In this document: positions 20,608 through 29,213 of the stretch, piece by piece | Numbering within the stretch: the first letter of the stretch is position 1 | Layout of the letters: every line of letters begins with the position of its first letter | NCBI RefSeq assembly: GCF_963678635.1 | Contig: NC_087067.1 | Location: forward strand, 1,490,001 to 1,554,000 | Reading direction: 5' to 3' | DNA from: Symsagittifera roscoffensis | Taxonomy: Eukaryota > Xenacoelomorpha > Acoela > Convolutidae | Length of the DNA stretch: 64,000 bases | Notes under the pieces: model-generated | What the model was told of the DNA's origin: nothing | Seen by the model: the letters and a program-made list of their open reading frames with translations, nothing else | Database searches by the model: none | Made by a program: the position numbers and the translations under genes

Positions 20608-22006
20608 GTTTCTTCTTTCGACTGTTTTCGTACGTGAGGTTTGGAACTTGTTCGTTCCGTATCCAGTTCTTCATATCTTCGATATCAGGATCCTTTTCTT
20701 GTTCATTTTTCAGATTGAGAACTTCATGACTCAAATTCAGGTCATGAAAAATGTCAGCAGGATCAGGATATCCAACTGCGGCAATTAATGGTCCTGATAG
20801 TCGGACGAAGTTTTGTGGTTGAATAGTATCGCTATCGTCTTGCGTGTTGAGCTCTCGCATAACGTTTTCATAGAGTCCTAGTTCAATCAATTGTGTTCTC
20901 AGATTATCGTCAAGTTTCTTCTTTTCGGGAAAGATCTCCTCCATTGGTTGGATCAGGTTGAGAGATGCATCAGGTACTTTAGCTGTCGTGTCGATTTGAA
21001 TCTCTCGTACCGGAATTTTGTCCGTTAGTTTCAGGGAGAGAGAAGCTGATGGGTCTGTTTGCATTCGTGAGAGAAAATCTGCTGCATAATTTGCTTTTCC
21101 AGGTATATGCGCGATGATGATGTTAAATGCCATGACTCGATCCAAGAAATTCCAAACTGATGGTGGAATGGTTTTTGCTTGAAAAAACTGTGTCAGGCTC
21201 CGATTATCAGTCAGTATTATCACTGGTTTGGATGATCCCCAAATGAAATGAGAGAAGTGATCGAGAGCAAAATATAGAGCTAAGAACTCTTTGTAGTATA
21301 TGGAGAACTTCAGTTGTGCTGTATTGAAGAGTCTTGAACCAAAAGACACTGGTGCATACGTTTTCATTTCACCTTTGTTGTCAGTCTTTACATAGTCTTC
21401 AATCATGAGCACAAAACCGGTTCCATGATAGCTTGCGTCACAGAGTATTACGTATTGTAGTCCTGGTTTTGATAACCGAAGTGTTATGTCTGTTGCTTGT
21501 ATCAGATCATGCTTGAGCACTTCAAGACTTTTATGGTGCTCTTCATCTGTTTGAAAAGCAACATCTTTTCTGAGAAGTCGATAAAAAAGTATCAGTTTTT
21601 CTCCTAGGCTTGGCATATAGTTGCGAAAAAACTGTACAAAACCGATTAATCGTTTAACTTGTTTAACCGTTTGTGGCATTTTAATTTTCTTTAAGAACGT
21701 GGAGATTTTCTCTTGTTCCGGTGACACTCCTGCTGGTGTGATTATGTTACCCAGGAACTTCAGTCTTTGTGTTCCGATCTCACATTTGTTCGGCGACAAT
21801 TTAAGTCCTGACTTCCGTACACATTCGAATATTTTCGAAAGGGTCGGTATCATTTCATCGAAGTTATACACAGCGCTCCCTATGTCATCCATGAATTGTG
21901 TACATAGGTCCGCAGCTAAGCATGGATCAAGGTAGTGTCGGATAAAAGAACTAAATCCTGTTACTGATTTACTTAGACCTTGAGCCAGGCATTTGTATGC
22001 GTAAGT
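20543..22006 (-). CDS. Gypsy Pol middle part: reverse transcriptase palm/thumb and RNase H
   Basis: The frame continues from the interrupted reverse transcriptase. The first ATG at 21892 is the M of the active-site FMDD, so it is not a true start. Counting from that M: DD of the catalytic motif at 2-3, KLSPNKC block at 31-37, FLGNIITPAGV at 47-56, GFVQFFRNYMP at 84-94; then RNase H with D152 (LCDASYHGTG), E202 (YYKEFLAL), D229 (ILTDNRSL) and D272 (AADFLSR). These are the residues needed for DNA synthesis and RNA removal. The frame ends at a TGA at 20543, overlapping the integrase frame by 65 bases. Switching frame inside this overlap restores the normal order, so a one-base indel or a programmed shift lies there. 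Confidence 0.92.
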   Translation of the reverse strand, partial: TYAYKCLAQGLSKSVTGFSSFIRHYLDPCLAADLCTQFMDDIGSAVYNFDEMIPTLSKIFECVRKSGLKLSPNKCEIGTQRLKFLGNIITPAGVSPEQEKISTFLKKIKMPQTVKQVKRLIGFVQFFRNYMPSLGEKLILFYRLLRKDVAFQTDEEHHKSLEVLKHDLIQATDITLRLSKPGLQYVILCDASYHGTGFVLMIEDYVKTDNKGEMKTYAPVSFGSRLFNTAQLKFSIYYKEFLALYFALDHFSHFIWGSSKPVIILTDNRSLTQFFQAKTIPPSVWNFLDRVMAFNIIIAHIPGKANYAADFLSRMQTDPSASLSLKLTDKIPVREIQIDTTAKVPDASLNLIQPMEEIFPEKKKLDDNLRTQLIELGLYENVMRELNTQDDSDTIQPQNFVRLSGPLIAAVGYPDPADIFHDLNLSHEVLNLKNEQEKDPDIEDMKNWIRNEQVPNLTYENSRKKKRAKQFNLLILENDVLYRKVLR

Positions 22007-22009
22007 TCA
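22007..22009 (-). other. In-frame TGA inside reverse transcriptase
   Basis: A single TGA separates the N-terminal and middle Pol frames. The 37 codons after it are open and in the same frame up to the catalytic FMDD. The codon differs from CGA (arginine) by one C-to-T change, so it is most simply a point mutation in this copy. Confidence 0.85.
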
Positions 22010-23737
22010 TGAACCGAAGTTAAATGCCAAAAGTTGGACTGAAAGGTCATCTGCCATTTGCACACAATGGTATGCTTGTGAGCAATCAAGTTTGGTAAAC
22101 AAGCTCTTTCCTGCGAAGTGGTTCGAAGCATCGGTCATGTTGGAGATCGGAAAGTTGCTGTTGATATAGTCATTCTTGAGTGAATGGTTTATCCTTCTGA
22201 GGTCAATCAACATCCGCAATTTAACAGATGGCTTTCGATGTGCAAATAGTGGACTACTGTATTTAGAATGTGACAATGTTGTTATAGTCCATAATAGTGC
22301 ATAAGGGCAAGTTCCACTGTCAATTCGTGTCGCAAATGTATCGGCGTAGGTAGTCCTTGTGTATACAGAGGTCGTGTGTGTTCCGGTTTTAGTTTGATTT
22401 TGAGGTTTGGAATTGTACCCAACATCGAATCTATGTTTGGTGAAGATGTCCGAAAAGTCAACAAGCAAATCTTCTACTTTTGACCTTTGGTCTTCTGTCA
22501 ACACGGAATTCTCCCACTTAAAATTCTTGATAAATGTCAATCGATCTTGATATTTCGTTTTCGGTTCAAGTTTTTCAAGAACTTGAAAATGAAGAATTTG
22601 GTCGTAAATGTCGCGTTGGATTTGAGGAAGTAATTCAGGGTTTTGACATGTTTCAGGCGTAGGAAACCAAAATTTCTCATTCTCAGGCTCATGCTTTAAT
22701 TGGGGCTGCTGATTATCACATGATTGTTGAATTAGCTCATTAATGCCCATTTCAATATCGTCCGGGTGGTTCATTTTTGCAAATGCAATCATTTCAGGTT
22801 CGATGGGGAATAAATTTTCTGCTTTTTTCAGAGTCAGAATTGAAAATTTCCCAATTTCGGTTTTGAAAGGCAAAGTAATATGATGATCAGTGATGTTAAA
22901 CGCTGTGATATACAACAGGTTGTTTTTCAGCACTTCGCTTATTGAAGAAGTGAACGCAATTTCACAGTTTTCTTCAAATTCCTGAGCTGGAATCACGATT
23001 CCGGTAGTTTTTTCCATGTCTTGACATGTGTTCTCTAACTGGCATTCTACAAGAATTGTCTGATGCGGGGCTATTGTTTGGCGTTTTGTCAGAATCAAAG
23101 GGAATTTTTTCACTCTGTTGACGCTTCTTGGCTCGTTTGGGGGTTTTATCTCGTTGATTTGAATAGTCATATCTTTGAAATGCAGGAGATTATACTTTGG
23201 ACAGACATGATGTTTTTTGTAGAAAGGATTTCCTAGGATTATTGGATTGGCTGCATGAAGGACGAGAAAGGATTCTATAAATGTCATGTCTGCCAATCGG
23301 AATTCTAACGTTACTTCAGTTTCAATGGAGACTTGTTGTCCTCCTGCCATTCTAACTCTCTTCAGTTTGGGTTCATTTACTTCAAGAGGGCGAAATAGCG
23401 ATTTTTCTTCTTTTAGGTCTTCAAATGTTTGTTTTGAGATAACATTTGCGCAGGCTCCTGTATCGACCAGGGCTCTACGTTGTAATCCCGATGAGAAACG
23501 TATTTTCGTGTACGTCAGTACTGTTCCTTCCGCAGGGATTACTGCGTAAAGGCTAAGTATCTCACCAGGTTGGAAAAGTTCGTTAGGTGATGATTTAGGT
23601 GATTTCGATGATTTAGGGGGCTGACTCAGTGGCTTTATTATTTTTTTGGCTCGTTTGGAAACGGGAAATTTTGTCCGCGTCCTTGTGGTTTCTGTCGCCA
23701 CCAGCATTGACTTGCTGTGTGGTTTAATTTTCCACAA
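22010..23737 (-). CDS. Gypsy Pol N-terminal part: aspartic protease and start of reverse transcriptase
   Basis: 576 residues from the first ATG of the frame at 23737, though translation is expected by frameshift from gag. The protease active site LVDTGACANVI has its catalytic aspartate at 92, and the matching hydrophobic-hydrophobic-G element IILGNPF is at 166-172. The following 300 residues are linker. Reverse transcriptase begins at about 495, with KLRMLIDLRRIN (nucleotide-binding fingers) and FTKLDCSQAYHCVQM, whose D551 is the first catalytic aspartate. The frame stops at 22007-22009. Protease would cut Gag and Pol into mature units in the virus-like particle. Confidence 0.93.
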
Positions 23738-24936
23738 ACGTCACAAAATTTGGCTGATGATCGCACCATTGGTCCAAAAGGTCCGTTGGGATTTTGCGTT
23801 TCAGCTTGAGGCATTTGATTTGCGACAAATTGTTGCGTCGGATATTTCTGGGACTGTTGGAATTGTGCTGATGGATGCATTTGAACCATTGGCTGTTGAT
23901 TTTGGTACATGTTTGGGTACTGCTGATTTTGAGGGTACAATTGCGAATATGGCTGTTGTGCAACTGGTGGCATATTGTGAAAGTTTGGCTGAGTATTGTT
24001 GAAATCAAATTTATTTTGCCAATTATTTCTACGTCTTCCGCCTCTGTTGCCTCTTTGTTGTCCATACCCATTATTTTGGTTTGGCTGATAGCCACTATAC
24101 TGATCACTCTGACTGTTGTTAATCCGATTTTGTTCGGGAAGCGGATTCGATTGTTTATTCGACTGCTCAGTTATTTGTGATCTCATTTCGTTAAGCTGCT
24201 TCTCCATTTTTTCCTGATTTGTGGACAATTTTGTGATGGCGCTTATTAAATTTTCTGAGACTTTGTCGTTTATTTCGTTAAATCCGTCTTCCGGGTAATC
24301 GTCTTTTCGGCAAATCTCACGAATGGTGATTTGCTTCTTGGTCAGGTTGCACAGTTCCTGAACTGTAGTTGCAGGTGGTTGTTCCATCAGTTTTGATCGC
24401 AGCCAGCCTGGCATTCTCTTAATGAACAGTCGTTTAATTTGTTCATTTCGGTTGTCATGTACAGCATCTATCTTTTCTTGCCTTTGAGCAGTTTCTCGGT
24501 GGAATCGTGCTGCTTCTGCTGCTGCAGGTGCTCCAATTATTGCAGGATCAATTGGGGCGACAGCTGGCAAATCTTGTGTCGGATACGCTCGCTGCGCTTT
24601 TTTCGTTAAATTGACCAAGAAATTCTCTGGGGTATCTGTTTTCGGGTTGAATCGCAGTTGTTCTAAATTCAAAACGTGGATTTCTTGAAGTTGGGGGTTG
24701 CAAAAGTGATCCCTCAGGGCTATGAGACACCCGGGAACGTTCGCTCGAGTTGCTGGTCCTAGTGTCTGGTAGAATCGCAGCGCGTTGTCTCGTAGGTGCA
24801 GTTGCAAGAAGTTCGCTTGTTGTGCGTTTGGTATCGCTGCTACTCCGATGTAGCCTTGAAAAAGTTGCTCGAATTCTGAAAAGTCTTCTTTTTCCGTTCC
24901 TCCATAGGGTTCGACCGAAACTTGCGCGTGTGCCAT
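23638..24936 (-). CDS. Gypsy Gag polyprotein
   Basis: 432 residues from an ATG at 24936 with no upstream in-frame extension needed. The capsid-like N-terminal half contains FSEFEQLFQGYIG, LRFYQTLGP and a region from about 85 to 215 that is typical of gypsy Gag. A short coiled coil follows (about 225-255), then a long Gln/Asn/Pro-rich low-complexity stretch with an RGNRGGRRRNN basic patch. The CCHC zinc knuckle C-x2-C-x4-H-x4-C (CDVCGKLNHTASQC, 398-411) would bind genomic RNA. Gag forms the particle shell. It ends at TAA 23638-23640, right after the slippery A run, and overlaps the Pol frame by 100 bases. Confidence 0.95.
   Translation of the reverse strand: MAHAQVSVEPYGGTEKEDFSEFEQLFQGYIGVAAIPNAQQANFLQLHLRDNALRFYQTLGPATRANVPGCLIALRDHFCNPQLQEIHVLNLEQLRFNPKTDTPENFLVNLTKKAQRAYPTQDLPAVAPIDPAIIGAPAAAEAARFHRETAQRQEKIDAVHDNRNEQIKRLFIKRMPGWLRSKLMEQPPATTVQELCNLTKKQITIREICRKDDYPEDGFNEINDKVSENLISAITKLSTNQEKMEKQLNEMRSQITEQSNKQSNPLPEQNRINNSQSDQYSGYQPNQNNGYGQQRGNRGGRRRNNWQNKFDFNNTQPNFHNMPPVAQQPYSQLYPQNQQYPNMYQNQQPMVQMHPSAQFQQSQKYPTQQFVANQMPQAETQNPNGPFGPMVRSSAKFCDVCGKLNHTASQCWWRQKPQGRGQNFPFPNEPKK
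23641..23647 (-). promoter_or_regulatory. A AAA AAA slippery heptamer for -1 Gag-Pol frameshift
   Basis: On the element strand the last gag codons read CCA AAA AAA TAA. The heptamer A AAA AAA fits the X XXY YYZ rule in the gag frame. Pol is in the -1 frame, which is open across this point. Slippage here would fuse Gag to Pol just before the gag stop. A downstream stimulating structure was not established. Confidence 0.75.
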
Positions 24937-25487
24937 CGTATTACAGTTGAATGAATATCAGGATGATACAGTTGATGATAAGACACAGCACTTAGTCGAT
25001 TTAATGGGGCACAAGAAAATAGTAATGATTTGCTAATATTTCCGTTGCTTCACTTTTGTGGTAGGGGGACTTATTAGTTTTAATATCATTTTACTGCAAG
25101 TTTGAGTTTCGAGTTTTGGTTTAACTAACTGTTTTGTAGATTGTTGAAAAACCTGTAGATCTGCTTTCTTTGTCTGCCTTATCAGTAGCTCAGCTGTTCT
25201 GCCCTCTGACTGGAACATGAAGTAGTTGTAGGTCACAATCCACATCTGCTTCGGTAGATTGAAGAAACTGTCAGGCCAGAGCTGTTGAGAAGTTGAGGCT
25301 GTCTTCTTTTTCTCCCTGTCTGTCTCAGTTGTTCGCTGAATGTTGCTCTGCTTTCCACATCTGAGCGTTGCTGGGTGAAACGGGTTGTGTTGCCCTGTTC
25401 TGTTTCAGCAAAGTTCGGTTGTCGTTGTCCGCTCGTGTGATGAAGATTGCAATTGCCGATGACTTTTGGTGAATCTAGAAGTAGAAT
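24937..25487 (-). other. 5' leader of the gypsy element
   Basis: About 550 bases between the primer-binding site and the gag ATG. A 70-residue frame (25033-25245) has no recognisable features and is probably chance. Packaging signals would lie here but cannot be recognised by eye. Confidence 0.6.
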
Positions 25488-25505
25488 CTTCCGCGACAGT
25501 CACCA
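25488..25505 (-). promoter_or_regulatory. Primer-binding site of the gypsy element
   Basis: Directly after the 5' LTR the element strand reads TGGTGACTGTCGCGGAAG. TGG pairs with the CCA end of a tRNA, and zero spacing from the LTR is normal. The tRNA was not identified. The last seven bases of tRNA-Trp in many animals (GTCACCA) would pair, but the match beyond that is poor. Confidence 0.7.
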
Positions 25506-25928
25506 TGTGATATAGTGTACCTTCGGATGGCTGTGGACAGCTATATCTTCGTTTATTGATAATGTTGTAAGCTGTTCGAATATTAATTAGCGCTACTGGC
25601 TATCAATTGTTATTGATTGTTTCCATAATTTATATGTCTCGAGCGGTTAAGACTTATCTTGCTTTTAAGGACGCAGGATTCGGTTCTTAACTTCTGGAAT
25701 ATCGCTAGTCGATCGGCGCAAGTTAGAGCATGATTCTAATATTTTATTCTCTTCAAGTCTACCCAATTGATTAGTAGCTCGGTATAAATCTCTAATGGTT
25801 GGTATTAATTACCATCAATATTTACATAGTTAAATAAATATAAATGTATGAACTTCATTTCATTAACAAGGTTAATTATGTAATCTAATATAGCATAAGA
25901 ATGCATGACGTCATGTAGTGATGTCACA
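25506..25928 (-). repeat. 5' LTR of the macro-domain gypsy element
   Basis: 423 bp with TGTGA/TCACA ends. It differs from the 3' LTR at three bases: two within the first 21 bases and one near base 62. As the 5' LTR it holds the promoter. TGACGTCA is at 25906-25913, and an AT-rich TTTATATTTA stretch at about 25840-25850 on the element strand could serve as a TATA-like element. The duplicated target AACAA follows at 25929-25933. Confidence 0.95.
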
Positions 25929-26020
25929 AACAACAACAGCGGTTTTCGAAGTACCAGCTGTTTAGTTTTTTTTTCGATTTCGGATTAATATGGAAATTTA
26001 AAAACGAAAGTTTTGTCAAA

Positions 26021-26227
26021 TTGAGCGTACGACAATTCAGAAAAAAAATCATCTTAATATTCGTCAATTTGTTCTTACCGACTTTGTTCAATTTGGCCAA
26101 CTTGTTGTCAATTCAAAACGCAACAACAAGAGCTGGCTCAAATGGCTCAAAAAGAACATTATTCATTACTGAAAAAATTCGAAACTACATTTTAGAACAT
26201 GATGAAAGGATGGATTTTTCTAAATAA
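26021..26227 (+). CDS. Uncertain small frame upstream of the secreted-protein exon
   Basis: A 68-residue plus-strand frame without an ATG start. Its second half (NATTRAGSNGSKRTLF, then ITEKIRNYILEHDERMDFSK) has protein-like composition and ends in TAA 30 bases before the ATG at 26259. GACAATTCAG at about 26031-26040 could be a splice acceptor. It may be an exon or leader of the neighbouring gene, or chance. No family is recognised. Confidence 0.2.
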   Translation: MSVRQFRKKIILIFVNLFLPTLFNLANLLSIQNATTRAGSNGSKRTLFITEKIRNYILEHDERMDFSK

Positions 26228-26258
26228 TAAAATTTAAATTTCGAGTTTTTCAAAAAAA

Positions 26259-26562
26259 ATGGACCTAGAGGATTGGTTTTTCTTGAAGAAATTTGATTTT
26301 CCACCGTCTATTTTAGAATACTACTTGAAGGCCTCATTATTTCTGGTATTTGTGCAACTTTCATCTCAAAGTTTACCTTGTGTTAATCTGAATCAAAATG
26401 AATGTGAAAATGTCAGTAAAATTATTGAAAGAAGCAATTGTGTCAACATGACCGACGTCGCCAAAAAACTCACGCAAATGTGCCTCCACCTTGATCCAGA
26501 TACAATGTACTTCATCTGTATTAACGAAAGTTGCGATATCCATTTGACCAACAAGACGACCG
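26259..26562 (+). CDS. Candidate first coding exon of a secreted cysteine-containing protein
   Basis: ATG at 26259 opens 101 codons to CGACCG followed by GTAAGT, a strong donor with GT at 26563-26564. After about 22 charged or aromatic residues there is a hydrophobic stretch (ASLFLVFVQLSSQS) followed by LPCVNLNQNEC, which resembles a signal peptide and its cleavage region. The rest has cysteines spaced as in small extracellular domains (QNEC, RSNC, QMC, YFIC, ESC) and an N-glycosylation sequon near the end (NKTT). The protein is probably secreted or attached to the cell surface. The family is not recognised. Its promoter side holds the gypsy insertion ending at 25928. Confidence 0.45.
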
Positions 26563-26598
26563 GTAAGTTGTTTGAGTTTTTACTTTGAAGGGGCCAAA

Positions 26599-26810
26599 TT
26601 AACATCCTCCCGACAACCACCACCCCCCCCCCCCCAGCCGTTTAGGGGGGAGGATGTTAAGTTGGTTCTAAGTTGGGATTTCCCGGCCAATCAGAATCGA
26701 GCATTTAATATGCAGCGCTTCGCAAATTTAACTTGATTTAAGCGCTGGGGTGGAGGATCTTAACTTTGTCTATTTGGGAGGGGGGTGTGTTAACTTGATT
26801 CGTTGATTCG
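26599..26810. repeat. Poly-C hairpin repeat with TTAACATCCTCCC ends
   Basis: TTAACATCCTCCC at 26599-26611 and GGGAGGATGTTAA at 26648-26660 are exact inverse repeats around a run of 14 C. CCAATCAGAATCGAGC follows at 26687-26702, then a second GGAGGATCTTAA phrase at about 26751 and a G run ending GTTAACTTGATTCG. It is organised like the elements at 15597 and 57330 and lies in the intron after the exon at 26259. Confidence 0.6.
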
Positions 26811-27369
26811 TGTGAACCTTATAGGAAAGGTTTACTCAAAATGATTACCAAAATACATTGAAAAACATTGTTTTGTTAGTAGTCTCGTTTTACATATGGT
26901 TTTTTCTTTCTAGTGAACTAGTTTTTGTTTTCAAATATACACATTTTCAAAAACTGTTCAGTCGAATTGTACCTTGTCCAAATAAACAGTTCGGATTTTG
27001 ATATTCAGAAAAACTTCTATAATTGTTTTTTTAAAGTTTACTTTTGAATTTTCACTGTTTGTAGTTTTTCTGTATTTCCTGCATTGAACAGTTCAGAACT
27101 ATCTAAAATTAAAAACAAACGCAGATTTGAGCACATGGACTGAACTATTTTAGTAAAATTTGGTTTCAAATCTTCAAAAATGTAAACTCAATGGGTTGTT
27201 TTCAATACATTAATACGCTTAAAAACAACAAACAATAAAATCCCCATATTATTTTTTAAAATCTTTTTTGCTGAGGTCTTTAGCGGGATAGACCCAGTTC
27301 ACTACTGGATGTACCCTTTTTTATAGTAAAACTGTTTTGAAATTAAAAAAACTCTACCCCGGATAAAAA

Positions 27370-27678
27370 GTGTATTACTCAGTTGACAAAATTGCAATCA
27401 GTATAGCAAAGCTTGAGTTTTTGCTCATTGAGCGTTTTATTATCGAAAAAACTAAATGTGATAGTTACACCTTTCAAAACCTTTCATCGTCAAAACTTTT
27501 AAGAATTTATCAATTTAAGTGTCTTTCCAATTCTGAAGCTTTTTTTTCTGTAGAACAAGCTACAGAATGTATTGTTTACAATTTCAGTTTTTGTTGTTGT
27601 TCCGACTATCGTAACGAAAGTTGCGGAATATTTGTGCTCGGGTGGTTTTTTTTCTTCAGACAAATTTCGACTTATTAA
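27370..27678 (+). CDS. Candidate cysteine-rich downstream exon
   Basis: A 102-residue plus-strand frame without a convincing ATG. From about residue 35 it is cysteine-rich: KCDSYTFQ, FKCLSNS, ATECIVYNFSFCCCSDY and NESCGIF. Clusters of C-C-C-S-D-Y with surrounding single cysteines resemble small disulfide-rich extracellular domains, and the phrase NESC also occurs in the exon at 26259-26562. It could be a later exon of the same gene. Exact exon ends are not defined, and the final hydrophobic stretch (FVLGWFFFF) may be a membrane segment or intronic. Confidence 0.3.
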   Translation: MYYSVDKIAISIAKLEFLLIERFIIEKTKCDSYTFQNLSSSKLLRIYQFKCLSNSEAFFSVEQATECIVYNFSFCCCSDYRNESCGIFVLGWFFFFRQISTY

Positions 27679-27979
27679 CTAGCCATTGTTGACAGGTATT
27701 TTTGTATCATTTAAAGGGTATTGTTGTCTTGAGCTTAAACTTAAAAAGATATTTCATCTGTTAGCATTTCCGTGAAGTTATGGGGATTTAAAGATAGCGA
27801 TTGTTGTCAATTTGGTACAAAAAAACTCTTAGAAAAAAAACTAAAATCGTTATTTTTCTATTTTAAGTTTTTCCATGTTGTTACTGCTCCAGAGACCTGA
27901 AAACGCAGTCAGAACATTCAGGGCTTCGCCGTGATGCGAGCAGCCTTGTTTTCTTTTGCCACCAGGTGAAATTAGCAAT

Positions 27980-28342
27980 TGAGATTTGACCTTTTGTCTG
28001 TACTCATAGAGTAATTCCAGATAAGGTACACCGTCTGTTCGTCACGCTATCTTATTTTCGGCTGGATAGATTCCTGTAACTTCTTAGTCTAATACCAATC
28101 TTAACCATACTCTTATATCCCATAGTCTCAATAGATCTAGTGTGTACTGGCTTTCGCGAGTTAGTTCTTGGAGTTTAATCAGAAGAGAACAATTGTAACC
28201 TAAGATTTATTCAAATTGTTCTAGTGCTGAAGCTAGAGATGGAAAATGATTGATTAGTTAGTAATATTTTATATTGATAGTTTAGTCATTAATATAATTG
28301 TATTTATATTCAATTATAAAAACTAGTTTGGAACTGGTTCCA
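27980..28342 (-). repeat. 3' LTR of family B element
   Basis: 363 bp from TGAGATTTGACC to GGTTCCA. It lacks 39 bp present in the partner LTR. The LTRs at 4824, 31155 and 62467 belong to the same family. Confidence 0.75.
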
Positions 28343-28689
28343 CTCATCCGGCGTTTAGAGAGTTTTTAGTTTTTAGTTGTTTATTGTAGTGAAGGACGGG
28401 TGATGTAGTTTTCTTTGGAAGTTTAGATGGAAGAAGATTGTTTTTGTTTGTGTTTCAAGATGGGTCTCGTTGATCGTGGGTATTTTTGGGTGATTGTGTC
28501 AAGACTTTTGATCGATGCAATGATATATCAATTTCATTGAGTTTAGAGCGAGACTACGTGCAGGGTGAAGTTACCGTCTGAAGTGACAAGTTACTAGGAT
28601 CGGTATGTGAGATCAATATCGAGATGGCCATTGGTCTGGTTCAATGAGTTTCCTTTGCTGCGATGTTGAGCCCATACTTTAAATCCTTT

Positions 28690-28770
28690 GAGGGTAGTGA
28701 CTTCGGCAGCAAACCAAATTGCCGAAGTCACTACCCTCGACTACAATCCAGAGTTGGAATGTAGTCGAGT
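28690..28770. repeat. Two adjacent perfect or near-perfect hairpins
   Basis: GAGGGTAGTGACTTCGGCA at 28690-28708 and its exact reverse complement at 28720-28738 enclose an 11-base loop. Immediately after, CGACTACAA and TGTAGTCG form a second stem up to about 28769. The related element at 62871 has ordinary sequence after the same AAATCCTTTGAG phrase, so the hairpins are an addition here. Confidence 0.9.
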
Positions 28771-29213
28771 TGTCATCTCCTCTGCTGCTCCTTCCTTCGG
28801 CTCTAAGAACCATTTACATACACAGTTTATATATTTACACCTGAAATTACATAAACACAACTTGCAAATTTTTCTCAATTACCAAATGCCGCAGAGTTAC
28901 TCCAAATGACCAAGTTGTGTTTTTGCAATGTCATGCTGTTGTCAGTAAAATGGTAAAGAGAAATCATTTTGCATTTGCGTTGTTGGACAACTTTGCGCAT
29001 TTATAGGATTTTGTGAAGGAAAATTATTATTAAATGATGCTTTAGATTATTATATGAGTTTTGTTTTGGAGGAAAAGTTTGTCTTGTTTGTCGTGCTTGT
29101 TTATTTCGTGTATATGGTTCAAAAAAATCTTGTTGATAATTTGGATCTGGTTGATAAATATTCCAGTAATTCTTTTTTTAATTTGTGTTAAGTCGTTGTC
29201 GATTTTGGCTAAA

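Larger units (their letters stand above)
15945..25933 (-). mobile_element. Ty3/gypsy LTR retrotransposon encoding a C-terminal macro domain
   Basis: A nearly complete element of 9,979 bp (15950-25928) flanked by the 5-bp duplication AACAA at 15945-15949 and 25929-25933. The LTRs are 423 bp each and differ at three positions by eye, which means recent insertion. Coding runs right to left: gag, protease, reverse transcriptase, RNase H, integrase with a D-D-35-E triad, proline-rich linker, macro domain. RNase H before integrase is the Ty3/gypsy order. No envelope-like frame was seen. Gag and Pol are in different frames and Pol carries two breaks, so this copy is not autonomous as sequenced. The macro domain is the unusual part. 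Confidence 0.95.
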
